Numbered from the stretch's first letter, positions 25,066-33,711 are shown. The stretch: 64,000 bases of DNA from Tateyamaria omphalii (GCF_014651375.1 NZ_BMWT01000007.1:62001-126000); one strand, 5' to 3'. Program-made: numbers and translations. Notes: generated from the sequence alone by a model not told the origin.

Positions 25066-25505
25066 GCCGGATGACGGCGCAGTGGCGGCTTATCCTCGTG
25101 GCCATGCTCGGCATCGGGCTGGGCACGCTGGCCATTCTGCAGACGTCCCATATGTCAGAGCTCGGCCGTGTTTTTCCCATGACGGCAAGCTTGATTGCCA
25201 TTGCGGCAGGTTTGGGAGTGCTTTTGCAGGCACTGCTCCGATCCAGTTCCGGAGTTCCCGCCACCGAGCACGTCGATTACCTGCGGGCTGCTTTACTTGG
25301 CGCAGTGCTTTTGATCTGGGCAGCGTCGCTTCAGCGGCTTGGTTTTGAGCTTACCTCGGGTATCGCGGTTGTTCTGATCGCTATGATTGCCCGGCGCGAC
25401 CCAATGTCCGTTTCCTCCATTGTACTTCATGCGTTTGCAGGGGTTTTGCTGGTCCTTGGATTTGCATTCTTACTGAGCGAGGTTCTGAATGTGCGTCTGC
25501 CATGA
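25062..25505 (+). CDS. tctB: tripartite tricarboxylate transporter small permease (TctB family)
   Basis: A 147-residue protein with four hydrophobic helices (LILVAMLGIGLGTLAIL, PMTASLIAIAAGLGVLL, RAALLGAVLLIWAAS and the C-terminal AFAGVLLVLGFAFLLSE). The size, helix number and position after tctA identify it as the TctB small permease, whose sequence is poorly conserved. It starts within the tctA stop (ATGA). A weak hairpin (GTTTCAC/GTGAAAC, 25658-25680) lies 150 bp downstream. Confidence 0.85.
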   Translation: MSRMTAQWRLILVAMLGIGLGTLAILQTSHMSELGRVFPMTASLIAIAAGLGVLLQALLRSSSGVPATEHVDYLRAALLGAVLLIWAASLQRLGFELTSGIAVVLIAMIARRDPMSVSSIVLHAFAGVLLVLGFAFLLSEVLNVRLP

Positions 25506-25716
25506 GGCGGACGGGTATGGTCATTCCCTGGTTGCTACGCAGGCGCACTCAGTGATCAAGCGGATCATGGCGTTCTTGTGGTGGTCTGAACGCGGTTTCA
25601 GCCTGTCCGTTCCGCAAGGTTTCGTGCCGGGGATCATGCGTTTAAACTGTGCCACTGGTTTCACAGTTCAGCCGTGAAACTGATCTTGTAATATTAATTA
25701 TGTGAAAAATGTCTTT

Positions 25717-26136
25717 CTAAAACTGTGTTTGTGCTTCGATGGCGGCCAGTGCTGCTTGTGCCACTTCTTTGTCCTGTTCGGGCGTGCCTGATCCCACGCC
25801 AATCCCACCAACGCAGGCTCCATCGATGTAGATTGGCAAACCGCCACCAAGTCTTGTGACGGAATTGTCAGTGGCAGCCGCAATGTATAGGCCAACCTCT
25901 TCCGGAATTGAATCGCTGGCTGCACGTATGGACGCAGCCGTGCGAGCCTTCGCCTCAGCACTTTTGAGGCTGAGGAACTTTGCTCCGGACATCCTGATCT
26001 GACCCAAAGCGACCCCGCTTGCATCCACAATCACGATGCATTGAGGTTGGCCTGTTTCTTCCGCCCGCGAAACGGCAGCTTGCAACATCGTCATGACGGC
26101 ACTGTGTGTCAGCACCAGTGAGTTTTCGACATGCAT
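25717..26136 (-). CDS. GlcG/HbpS family haem-binding-like protein (DUF336)
   Basis: A 139-residue protein of the GlcG/HbpS (DUF336) fold, starting at the ATG at 26136 with SD AAGGA. Typical segments are CIVIVDASGVALGQIRMSGA, KSAEAKARTAASI and GGLPIYIDGACVGGIGVGSG, ending in a helix KEVAQAALAAIEAQ. HbpS binds degraded haem in Streptomyces, but most DUF336 proteins in sugar or glycolate operons have unknown roles. It is divergent from gnd and shares the operator at 26161, so it may belong to the sugar-acid regulon. Confidence 0.85.
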   Translation of the reverse strand: MHVENSLVLTHSAVMTMLQAAVSRAEETGQPQCIVIVDASGVALGQIRMSGAKFLSLKSAEAKARTAASIRAASDSIPEEVGLYIAAATDNSVTRLGGGLPIYIDGACVGGIGVGSGTPEQDKEVAQAALAAIEAQTQF

Positions 26137-26159
26137 GGCTTCCATCCTTTGATCGTGTT

Positions 26160-26173
26160 TGTTATCGGTAACA
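26160..26173. promoter_or_regulatory. GntR/IdnR-type operator upstream of gnd
   Basis: GTTATCGGTAAC (26161-26172), flanked by T and A, matches the operator class found at 10869-10895 and the enteric GntR consensus. It lies 31 bp before the gnd ATG and 24 bp before the divergent DUF336 start, a good position for repression of both. Confidence 0.75.
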
Positions 26174-26202
26174 TAACAGTGCCACACAAAAGAGGAAAGC
26201 AC

Positions 26203-27624
26203 ATGTCTGCAGCAGAAATCGGTGTGATCGGATTGGGCACAATGGGTGCCATGTTGGCGCTGAACATTGCCGACAACGGGTTTTCGGTGGCCGTTCACAA
26301 TCGCACGGCGGCGCGCATCCCTGAGTTCCTGGAAAAAGCGGGTGATCTGGCCGAAAAAATCACCGGCCATGCCGAGCTTAAAGACTTCGTGCAAGGTTTG
26401 GCGTCTCCGCGCAACATTATCCTAATGGTGCCTGCGGGTGATGCAGTAGACGCGCAGATCGCGCAGCTGCGTCCGCTACTTGACGCGGAAGACATGATCA
26501 TCGACGCGGGAAATGCGAATTTCCATGATAGTGAACGGCGGGCAAATGAGGCTGAAAAGGCCGGTATCCCATTTCTGGGCATCGGTGTGTCGGGAGGTGC
26601 CGAAGGTGCGCGGTTTGGTCCATCAATCATGGGCGGCGGTCAGCCTGCGGCTTGGGACCGAGTAGCACATATCCTGAAAGCCATTTCGGCCAAGTACGAG
26701 GGTCAGCCTTGCGCCACCTACATGGGTATAGGCGGCGCCGGGCATTTCGTGAAAACGGTGCACAACGGTATCGAGTATGCTGACATGCAGTTGATTGCCG
26801 AGGCCTACGGCGTGATGCGCGACGGAATGGGCATGGACGCGGCCGCTTGTGGCGCGGTGTTTGACCAGTGGAACGAGGGCTTGTTGCAAAGCTACTTGAT
26901 CGAGATTTCAGGACGCGTGTCCGCCGCGACAGACCCAGAGACTGGCACCCCTATGCTGGACATGATCCTGGATCGTGCAGGTCAGAAAGGAACCGGACGC
27001 TGGACGGTCATCGAAAGCCAGATGTTGGGCGCTCCGGTGCCGGTGATCGAGGCGGCAGTGGTTGCACGTAACCTGTCTGCCGCGCGCGATCTACGCCTCG
27101 CCGGGTCTGAGGCGTTTGGATCCACTGCAGACGCCATGCCCAGTGGAGCGCTGAGTTTCGGCGAGCTCGAACAAGCACTGATTGCGGGAAAGATTCTGAG
27201 TTACGCGCAGGGCTTTGAGCTGCTGACCAAGGCAAGTGCAGATTATGGATGGGCGCTGCCCATGGCCGAGATTGCCGAAGTGTGGCGCGAGGGATGCATT
27301 ATCCGGTCTGCCATGTTGAACGACATGGCGTCAGCCCTGACTGATGCGCCGGAACGGAACTTGGCCTTGGCACCCTACTTCGCGAACATTTTGAAAGCGA
27401 ATATGGCTGGTCTGCGCAAAGTGGCGGTGACGGCTATGGGCGCGGGGCAGCCAGTGCCGGCATTGGCTGCGGCGCTCAACTATTTTGACACGCTCACCAG
27501 CGCGCGAACGACCGCCAACATGCTGCAGGCGCAACGCGACTATTTCGGGGCACACAGCTTTGAGCGCACTGATAATGATGGTGCGCATCATGGGCCGTGG
27601 CTGGATCAGCACCTAAATGGGTGA
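26203..27624 (+). CDS. gnd: 6-phosphogluconate dehydrogenase, decarboxylating
   Basis: A 473-residue 6PGDH of usual length, from the ATG at 26203 with SD AGAGGAAAG. The N-terminal NADP motif is GVIGLGTMGAMLALNIADNG followed by HNRTAARIP; the catalytic segment IGGAGHFVKTVHNGIEYADM carries the active-site Lys and the HNGxEY motif; GVSGGAEGARFGPSIMGGG is the substrate loop. It converts 6-phosphogluconate to ribulose 5-phosphate and CO2. It is isolated from other pentose-phosphate genes, and the operator upstream ties it to the gluconokinase locus 13 kb away. Its 3' end overlaps the convergent SMP-30 gene by 12 bp. Confidence 0.96.
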   Translation: MSAAEIGVIGLGTMGAMLALNIADNGFSVAVHNRTAARIPEFLEKAGDLAEKITGHAELKDFVQGLASPRNIILMVPAGDAVDAQIAQLRPLLDAEDMIIDAGNANFHDSERRANEAEKAGIPFLGIGVSGGAEGARFGPSIMGGGQPAAWDRVAHILKAISAKYEGQPCATYMGIGGAGHFVKTVHNGIEYADMQLIAEAYGVMRDGMGMDAAACGAVFDQWNEGLLQSYLIEISGRVSAATDPETGTPMLDMILDRAGQKGTGRWTVIESQMLGAPVPVIEAAVVARNLSAARDLRLAGSEAFGSTADAMPSGALSFGELEQALIAGKILSYAQGFELLTKASADYGWALPMAEIAEVWREGCIIRSAMLNDMASALTDAPERNLALAPYFANILKANMAGLRKVAVTAMGAGQPVPALAAALNYFDTLTSARTTANMLQAQRDYFGAHSFERTDNDGAHHGPWLDQHLNG

Positions 27625-28536
27625 AACGCCGTTCACGTTGAGGAACACGGAGTAAAGCGAGGTTGTGCCGGCGATGAAAAGCCTGTTCAGCTTCTCTCCT
27701 CCGAAACAGACATTCCCGACCAGTTCGGGGATATGCACCTTGCCGATCAGCACGCCGTCGCTGTTGATGCAGTGCACACCGTCGGCGGCAGAGCTCCAGA
27801 TACGGCCATGAGTGTCGACGCGGAAACCGTCGAACAATCCTTCGGTGCAGGTGGCGAAAACTTCGCCGCCGGACAGCGTGCCATCGGCGTTTACTATATG
27901 GCGGCGGATGTGCTTGGGGCCGTCTGCATCATGGGTGATGCCGGTGTCGGCTATGTAGAGCAGCGATTCATTGGGGGAGAAGGCGAGGCCGTTGGGTTTG
28001 ACGTAGTCGGCAGCGGCGATGGTGATCTCGCCCGAGGGGTCGACGCGGTAGACGTGGCAGGCTCCGATTTCGCTGTCTGCCCTGTCTCCTTCATAGTCCA
28101 TAAGGATGCCGTAGCTGGGGTCGGTGAACCATACCGATCCATCGGATTTCACCACCACATCATTGGGCGAGTTCAGCCGCTTGCCTTGGTAACTGTCCGC
28201 AATAACGGTGATGGACCCGTCATGTTCCGTACGCGTGACCCTGCGGGCGAGGTGCTCGCAAGACACAAGCCGCCCCTGTCTGTCTACCGTGTGGCCGTTG
28301 GAATTGTTGGAGGGCTGGCGGAAGGTCGAGACCGAACCGTCGGTGTCGTCATAGCGCAGGATGCGGTTGTTCGGGATGTCGGACCACAAGAGATAACGCC
28401 CGGCGGCAAACCACACAGGTCCCTCTGACCAGCGGGCACCGGTCCACAGCCGTTCGACCCGGGCGTGGCCCACAAAGCATCCTGCAAATTCGGGTTCAAT
28501 GACTTCGAACCCGGTCCCCTCGATCACGCCGAACAT
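27613..28536 (-). CDS. SMP-30/gluconolactonase/LRE family protein
   Basis: A 307-residue six-bladed beta-propeller lactonase from the ATG at 28536 (SD GGAAGGA). Family motifs are RWSEGPVWFAAGRYLLWSDI (metal-binding Glu), NSPNDVVVKSDGSVWFTDPS (metal Asn) and KPNGLAFSPNESLLYIADTG (Asn and Asp). Members hydrolyse sugar lactones with a divalent metal. It is the last gene of the carbohydrate ABC operon, so a lactone made from the imported sugar, after oxidation, is the likely substrate. It overlaps the upstream b561-like gene by 41 bp. Confidence 0.9.
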   Translation of the reverse strand: MFGVIEGTGFEVIEPEFAGCFVGHARVERLWTGARWSEGPVWFAAGRYLLWSDIPNNRILRYDDTDGSVSTFRQPSNNSNGHTVDRQGRLVSCEHLARRVTRTEHDGSITVIADSYQGKRLNSPNDVVVKSDGSVWFTDPSYGILMDYEGDRADSEIGACHVYRVDPSGEITIAAADYVKPNGLAFSPNESLLYIADTGITHDADGPKHIRRHIVNADGTLSGGEVFATCTEGLFDGFRVDTHGRIWSSAADGVHCINSDGVLIGKVHIPELVGNVCFGGEKLNRLFIAGTTSLYSVFLNVNGVSPI

Positions 28537-29239
28537 CGTCTTTTCCTTCCATAGTCTTACCAAACCGGCGCACGCCCCAGCCCGGTGGCGGTCCTTGGTT
28601 GCCAGGGTGCGCCGGGTCGGTGCCCCAGATCGCCTGATAGGTGTCGATCGCCATGCCGCGCTTCTGCATCGTCACGAAGGCCACCGCCAGCACCGTCCAC
28701 CATACCGCGAGCGTCAGCCACATCCAGACCGGGCCGTTGGCTTTCCACAGACCCAACACAATCGTGATGATAGCCAACAGGATGACGGAATACCCGAGTC
28801 CCTTGTGCAGGGCTTCGAACATGCGCCGCCATGGGGTCATGTCATAGTGATGTCCACGCATTTGCGTGTCTGTCGGCCCCCCCTTCGAACCGCGAAAGAT
28901 ACCAAGGGTAATCTGGGCGGTGGCACCGGCCAACACCGCATAACCTAACCAGTTGTGCAGGCTCATCGATCCGAGATCGCTGGGCAAAACAAGCGCCAGA
29001 CCAAAGATCGACAGGCCCACCACAAGCGATTGCCCCATCCAGTGGCTGCGCCACCAGACCTGATTGTCCACCTCGCGCGGCCAATCCTGCCCTGGCATGA
29101 CCTTGAAAAACCGCGCGATGATCACTGCAAGCGGTGCAAGAATGCCCCAGGCCAGCACCATCGACCTTGCGTGCCACGAGATGGCAAACCCCACCTCGTG
29201 CGCGCGGGTTGGGTCGATGGGGGCAAGGAGCCAATCCAT
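28496..29239 (-). CDS. cytochrome b561-domain membrane protein
   Basis: A 247-residue integral membrane protein from the ATG at 29239, which overlaps the permease stop (TGATG). About five hydrophobic helices are visible: ARSMVLAWGILAPLAVIIA, GQSLVVGLSIFGLALVL, LHNWLGYAVLAGATAQITLG, GLGYSVILLAIITIVLGL and WMWLTLAVWWTVLAVAFV. Histidines at helix ends (SWHAR, RSHWMG, LHNWLGY, ALHKGLGY) fit the four haem ligands of the b561 fold. Such proteins pass electrons across the membrane. Its presence inside a sugar ABC operon, before a lactonase, suggests coupling to sugar oxidation, but no dehydrogenase partner is seen here. Confidence 0.8.
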   Translation of the reverse strand: MDWLLAPIDPTRAHEVGFAISWHARSMVLAWGILAPLAVIIARFFKVMPGQDWPREVDNQVWWRSHWMGQSLVVGLSIFGLALVLPSDLGSMSLHNWLGYAVLAGATAQITLGIFRGSKGGPTDTQMRGHHYDMTPWRRMFEALHKGLGYSVILLAIITIVLGLWKANGPVWMWLTLAVWWTVLAVAFVTMQKRGMAIDTYQAIWGTDPAHPGNQGPPPGWGVRRFGKTMEGKDDVRRDRGDRVRSH

Positions 29240-30174
29240 CAGCCTTTTACCGCCCCGGCCGTCATGCCGGTGATGATCTGACGGCTTGCAAGCAGAGTGA
29301 AGATGATGGGCGGGATCGCGAGCAACATGCCGGTGGCCATTATCACACCCCATTCCACGTTGAATTCGGACATGTTGTTCACGATCAGGATCGGCACGGT
29401 GCGCGTATCGCGATCCGACAGGGCCGAGGCGAGCAGGTATTCGTTCCACGCGATGCGGAAGGTGAATATGGCCGCTGCGGCAAGGCCGGGTTTGATCAGC
29501 GGCAGGACGACCTTGAAGAACACCTGAAACGGCCCTGCCCCGTCGACGCGTGCTGCCTCTTCCAGTGATCGCGGCACCTGAACGATGAAGCTTTGCAGGA
29601 TCCAGATCACAAAGGGCAGGTTCATCGCCACGTAGATCAGGATGATACCGGAGTGCGTGCCTGCAAGGCAGACATCACCCCGGCCACCAAACGTGTCCCG
29701 GATCGCGCCGCCAATCAGGCCATCGCGATCCAGACAGAACTCGTTATTCCACAAACCGAAAACTGGGACGAGCAGCACCGCAGGCGGCACCATGCGGACC
29801 ATGAGTGTGCTAAGCGACACGGTATCCCGCCCCATGAACCGGAACCGTACCAGCGCGTAAGCCGCCATACACCCGATCACCAGCGTTAGCGCGGTCGAGA
29901 CCAGCGCGATGATCAGCGAGTTGATGAAGGCGTTGCCGAACTTAAGCGAGCAGAAGTCGATATGGTCAGGCTCGTACCAAAGCACGTCACAAAGCGCTTT
30001 TTCATAGTTTTGGATCGTGGGCAGGAAGATCAGCCCGGAGGTGCCAGAGATGATATCCACGTCCAGTTTGAACGAATTCAAGAACATCAGGATCACGGGA
30101 CCGACCGACATGAAGACCAGCAGGGCGATAACCGCATAGAAAGCCGGATTGGCCCGGGTGTTGGGGGTAGACAT
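29239..30174 (-). CDS. carbohydrate ABC transporter permease (MalG/UgpE type)
   Basis: A 311-residue permease with six or more hydrophobic helices and the EAA loop (SLEEAARVDGAGPFQVFFKV followed by VLPLIKPGLAAAA), the docking site for the ATPase. FYAVIALLVFMSVGPVILMF opens the first helix. It includes a cysteine-bearing periplasmic insertion (KALCDVLWYEPDHIDFCSL and FCLDRDG...GDVCLAG contexts) that is unusual among MalG homologues. It starts on the stop of the partner permease (TGATG). Confidence 0.93.
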   Translation of the reverse strand: MSTPNTRANPAFYAVIALLVFMSVGPVILMFLNSFKLDVDIISGTSGLIFLPTIQNYEKALCDVLWYEPDHIDFCSLKFGNAFINSLIIALVSTALTLVIGCMAAYALVRFRFMGRDTVSLSTLMVRMVPPAVLLVPVFGLWNNEFCLDRDGLIGGAIRDTFGGRGDVCLAGTHSGIILIYVAMNLPFVIWILQSFIVQVPRSLEEAARVDGAGPFQVFFKVVLPLIKPGLAAAAIFTFRIAWNEYLLASALSDRDTRTVPILIVNNMSEFNVEWGVIMATGMLLAIPPIIFTLLASRQIITGMTAGAVKG

Positions 30175-31085
30175 CAGCTTTCCTCCTCGACCAGCGCATT
30201 CAGGCGGGCGGCGCGGGCTTCTTGCCAGCGGTTGAAGGCGAACATGCCCACGGTCAGCAGCAGAAGCAGGATCAATAGGTAGTTGGACATGGCGGCTGCG
30301 ACGCCAAGTTCACGGAATTCGGTGGCAGTGCGGCTGATCCTCAATGCCAGAATTTCGGTGGACAGGCCGGGGCCGCCCTCAGTCATCACGAGGATCACTT
30401 CGAGAACTTTGAAGGCGTCAATCAGGCGTAAGAGTGCAGTGACAATCAGAACCGGCATCATCAAGGGCAGTTTGATGTGGATGATCTGTTGCCATGCCGT
30501 GGCGCCGTCGATGCGCGCCGCCTCCAGAGCCGAGCGCGGCAATGATTGCAGAGCGGCGAGCGACAGAATGAAGATGAAGGGCGTCCATTGCCAGATATCA
30601 GCGATTATGACGGAGGTCAGGGCGTGGTCCCCCAGCCAGTCCACGCGGGGCAGACCGATACTGTCGAGGAAACGGTTAAACGTGCCGACGGTTGGGTGAT
30701 ACATATACCGCCACATCAGGCCCACGACGACAGGAGCGATCATCATCGGCAGGATGAACATGGTGCGGAGAAGCGAGATGCCTCTGATCTCGCGATCCAG
30801 CAGAAGGGCGAGGCCCACGCCGATGACCATCTCGATTGTCACGACGAAGAAAGCGAACCTGAGCGTGACACCAAGGCTTTCGTGGAAATTCGGGTCGTTC
30901 CAGAGGAAGATGTAATTCTTGAGGCCCACGAACTCGGCCTCGCCAATGGTTTGGCTCGGGTTCCAGTCGCGGAATGATCCCCAAACCATGTAACCCAGCG
31001 GGTACATCAGCGCGATTGCCATAATGATCGCGGCCGGAGCCATGAACATGTAGGGCGTCAGTCGGTTGGCCATCGCGGTGCGCAT
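30174..31085 (-). CDS. carbohydrate ABC transporter permease (MalF/UgpA type)
   Basis: A 303-residue permease with six predicted membrane helices, beginning with YMFMAPAAIIMAIALMYPLG, and an EAA loop (SALEAARIDGATAWQQIIHI followed by KLPLMMPVLIV). It pairs with the MalG-type permease downstream to form the channel of a CUT1-class sugar importer. It is separated from the binding-protein gene by 80 bp containing a hairpin, a usual arrangement that lowers permease relative to binding-protein expression. Confidence 0.93.
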   Translation of the reverse strand: MRTAMANRLTPYMFMAPAAIIMAIALMYPLGYMVWGSFRDWNPSQTIGEAEFVGLKNYIFLWNDPNFHESLGVTLRFAFFVVTIEMVIGVGLALLLDREIRGISLLRTMFILPMMIAPVVVGLMWRYMYHPTVGTFNRFLDSIGLPRVDWLGDHALTSVIIADIWQWTPFIFILSLAALQSLPRSALEAARIDGATAWQQIIHIKLPLMMPVLIVTALLRLIDAFKVLEVILVMTEGGPGLSTEILALRISRTATEFRELGVAAAMSNYLLILLLLLTVGMFAFNRWQEARAARLNALVEEES

Positions 31086-31120
31086 GGGGCGATCTTTCCG
31101 GGTCTTGCAGGATCAAAGGG

Positions 31121-31152
31121 CCGGGGCGCGGGCGTGACACCGCACGCCCCGG
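31121..31152. repeat. intercistronic hairpin between binding protein and permease genes
   Basis: CCGGGGCG (31121-31128) pairs with CGCCCCGG (31145-31152) around a 16-base loop, 13 bp downstream of the binding-protein stop. No T-run follows, so it probably protects the binding-protein mRNA or attenuates the downstream genes rather than terminating fully. Confidence 0.65.
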
Positions 31153-31165
31153 CAGGAGGAAAGGC

Positions 31166-32494
31166 TTACTGCCAGGTGTAGTAGCCGGCGTCGTCCATCA
31201 CAGCGCGAGTTCGTTCGGCCACGCCATCAAGGGCTTCCTGGATGTCCAAGTCCTCGGTCAGTACCTTGGACATGGTTGTGCCGATGTCGGCGTTGATCTT
31301 GCCCCAGACGGGGATGATCGGGCGCCAGTCAGGATCAGCGTACTTCAGCGCTTCACCAAAGGTGGCCGCGAACGGGTATTTTTCGTTCAGACCGGCGTTT
31401 TGGTAGGTGGAGAAGCGCGAAGGGTTACCACCTTCCATGGCGACCATCAGGTCACCTTGCTTGGACGTCAGCCACTGCATGAGTAGAAAGGCCGCTTCCT
31501 TGTTCTCGGCGTTCTTCGGGATGCCGATGCCGAAACCACCAGTTTGGCTGCCGCGACGCACGCCTTCAGGGTGCATGGCATAGCCAACCTTGCCCACAAC
31601 CTTGGATCGCTCCGGGTTTTCAAAGCCGGGCATGAAGGCGATGGAGTCCATGAACATTGCCGCGTCACCATTGGCGAAGGCGTTGGCGGCTTCCGATGGT
31701 CCAAAGCTCATCGCGCCTTCCGGGCCACAATCGACAATGGTTTTCAACGCGTTTGCCGCTTCGACACCAGCTGCGTTGTTAATGATCGGGTTCCACTGAT
31801 CATCAAAGACGCGACCGCCCAGCGGGGCGAGGTGCAGAAGGAACGCGTGGCTCGCCTGGTGGCCGGACGCCGCGCGGGACGCCATGCCGCCCATTCCCGG
31901 CTCGACTTCAGGGATCTTGCAGGCCGCGTCGAGCAGCTGGTCATAGGTTTCGGGCGTCGGGATGCCGTGCTTTTCGAAGATGTCCTTGCGATAGGCGAGC
32001 ACCGAAGTCTCGGAGCCGAATGGGATACCAAACAGCGATCCGGTCTTGCCCGGCAGGTAGCCCTTGGTGCCGCCCGCAACGCCGATGTTTTCGACATAGC
32101 CGTCGATCAGGTCGTCGGCGTCATAGTTGGGGTCGGCCAGCTTGGGGTTCATGAAATACTTGGCCAGATTTTCCAGCTGGTCGGCAAAGACGTAGTCCGC
32201 CTTGGAAAACACGACATAGGAGATCAGGTCATATTCGCCTTCTTCCTGTGCCAGTTCCAGCGTCTGACGCTCGCGCATCTTGAGGTAGGGTAGCTGGTCC
32301 ACTTCGACTTCGATGCCTGTTTCCTTGGTAAACTCGGGGAGCACCTTCATCGCGGCGTTGTAGTGCGGGTGCGCGGGGAAGTTCACGATCAGGGTCGTGC
32401 CAGCGTAGTCCTCGTACGGGTTGGCCCAGGCTGCCCCCGCCATGATGGTGGCGGTCGTCAGACCCACCGCCGTGGTTTTCAGTCCTTTGAACAT
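31166..32494 (-). CDS. carbohydrate ABC transporter substrate-binding protein (family 1)
   Basis: A 442-residue periplasmic binding protein from the ATG at 32494 (SD AGGGAGGAA), with signal peptide MFKGLKTTAVGLTTATIMAG ending at AWA. The mature domain opens TTLIVNFPAHPHYNAAMKVL and includes family-1 segments GIPFGSETSVLAYRKDIFEK and GDAAMFMDSIAFMPGFENPE. It binds a sugar, polyol or sugar acid and delivers it to the two permeases downstream. The substrate cannot be read from the sequence. Confidence 0.93.
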   Translation of the reverse strand: MFKGLKTTAVGLTTATIMAGAAWANPYEDYAGTTLIVNFPAHPHYNAAMKVLPEFTKETGIEVEVDQLPYLKMRERQTLELAQEEGEYDLISYVVFSKADYVFADQLENLAKYFMNPKLADPNYDADDLIDGYVENIGVAGGTKGYLPGKTGSLFGIPFGSETSVLAYRKDIFEKHGIPTPETYDQLLDAACKIPEVEPGMGGMASRAASGHQASHAFLLHLAPLGGRVFDDQWNPIINNAAGVEAANALKTIVDCGPEGAMSFGPSEAANAFANGDAAMFMDSIAFMPGFENPERSKVVGKVGYAMHPEGVRRGSQTGGFGIGIPKNAENKEAAFLLMQWLTSKQGDLMVAMEGGNPSRFSTYQNAGLNEKYPFAATFGEALKYADPDWRPIIPVWGKINADIGTTMSKVLTEDLDIQEALDGVAERTRAVMDDAGYYTWQ

Positions 32495-32523
32495 GTGTTC
32501 CTCCCTTAGAACTTTTTTGGTCT

Positions 32524-33612
32524 TCAAAGTGCGATTTCAGTTGCGCGGTCGAACAGATGCACGCCGCGTTGGTTGACTGCGAATGTGAGAGTTTGGCCGA
32601 GTGCCACTGGTGTTTCCGAGTTGACCTCGACCATCACCTGCGCGGATCCGCATTTGCAGAGCAAGACGGATTGCGCCCCTACATATTCGGACACTTGCAC
32701 ATCCAGCGTCAGTGCCTGTGATGGGTCTGCGTCATCGGCATAGTTCAGGTCAGAAGGCCGGATGCCCAAAGTCACCTCACGGCTGGAATGCGCCTTGGCT
32801 TTGGTTGCAATGTTGCCCGACAGCTTCAAATCGAAGCCGTCACCGGCGACCCAGATGTCCCCTGCCCGTTCCTCTAGCGTACCGTCGAGGAAGTTCATCG
32901 GCGGCATGCCCATGAAGCCCGCCACGAACTTGTTGACTGGGCGTTTGAACAGTTCTTCGGGTGTCCCCTGCTGCTGGATGTAACCGCCATGCATGACGAC
33001 GATGCGGTCAGCGAGGGTCATCGCCTCGATCTGGTCATGGGTGACGTAGATCATGTTTTTCTGCACGCGCTGGCTCATCAACGCGAGTTCGGCACGCATC
33101 TGCCCGCGCAGCTTGGCGTCGAGGTTTGACAGCGGTTCGTCGAACAGGAAGATTCCGCTGTCTTTCGCGAGCGCGCGGGCCATTGCAACCCGTTGGCGTT
33201 GGCCACCGGAAAGCGCACCGGGCTTCCGGCCCAGAAAGTCGGTCAGACCGACCATCTCGGCCACTTCCTTGACCTTGGCGTTGATCTCGGACTTCGGGCG
33301 ACGGGCGAGGCGCAGGGCAAAGCTGATATTCTGCGCCACGTTCATATGTGGGTAGAGGGCGTAGTCCTGAAACACCATCGCCAAGTCGCGTTCCTTCGGC
33401 TCCAGATGGCTGACGGGTCTGTCGTCGACATAGATCTCGCCATCCGACACATCCTCTAGCCCCGCAATCATGCGCAAGGTTGTGGACTTGCCGCAGCCGG
33501 AGGGGCCAACGAGCACGGTGAATTCGTTCTCGGCCATTTCCAGTTCGATGCCGTGCAGCACCTCAACATTGCCGTAGCGTTTCACCAGATTGTCGAGCCG
33601 GATGGTGGGCAT
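32524..33612 (-). CDS. carbohydrate ABC transporter ATP-binding protein (UgpC/MalK type)
   Basis: A 362-residue ATPase of normal MalK length. Walker A is VGPSGCGKSTTLRMIAGLED, the signature is GALSGGQRQRVAMARALAKD, Walker B is IFLFDEPLSNLDAKLR, and the switch His is in IYVTHDQIEAMTLADR. The C-terminal regulatory (TOBE) domain covers about residues 240-360. It is the first gene of the operon, with SD GGAAG before the ATG, directly downstream of the paired LacI-type operators. Confidence 0.95.
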   Translation of the reverse strand: MPTIRLDNLVKRYGNVEVLHGIELEMAENEFTVLVGPSGCGKSTTLRMIAGLEDVSDGEIYVDDRPVSHLEPKERDLAMVFQDYALYPHMNVAQNISFALRLARRPKSEINAKVKEVAEMVGLTDFLGRKPGALSGGQRQRVAMARALAKDSGIFLFDEPLSNLDAKLRGQMRAELALMSQRVQKNMIYVTHDQIEAMTLADRIVVMHGGYIQQQGTPEELFKRPVNKFVAGFMGMPPMNFLDGTLEERAGDIWVAGDGFDLKLSGNIATKAKAHSSREVTLGIRPSDLNYADDADPSQALTLDVQVSEYVGAQSVLLCKCGSAQVMVEVNSETPVALGQTLTFAVNQRGVHLFDRATEIAL

Positions 33613-33630
33613 GGGTGTACTTCCGTTCTG

Positions 33631-33666
33631 TGTTACCGGTCACATTAGCAATTGTGACCGGTAACA
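33631..33666. promoter_or_regulatory. paired LacI-type operators upstream of the sugar ABC operon
   Basis: TGTTACCGGTCACA (33631-33644) and TGTGACCGGTAACA (33653-33666) are each near-palindromic and are exact reverse complements of one another, so the whole 36-bp stretch is one large inverted repeat with an 8-bp centre. It sits 18 bp before the ATPase start and 45 bp beyond the LacI stop. The LacI protein at 33712-34743 is the likely ligand. Confidence 0.8.
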
Positions 33667-33711
33667 CAAGGAAAATTGCTTGGCTTAACTCTCTGAAAAC
33701 GTGGGGTTTCG

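Noticed and set aside
25489-25677. 62-codon frame after tctB, considered as a transposase remnant
   Set aside because: No transposase motif, no terminal repeats; overlaps the tctB end and a weak hairpin.
31544-32293. 249-codon plus-strand frame opposite the sugar-binding protein
   Set aside because: Antisense shadow of a well-supported binding protein with a signal peptide.
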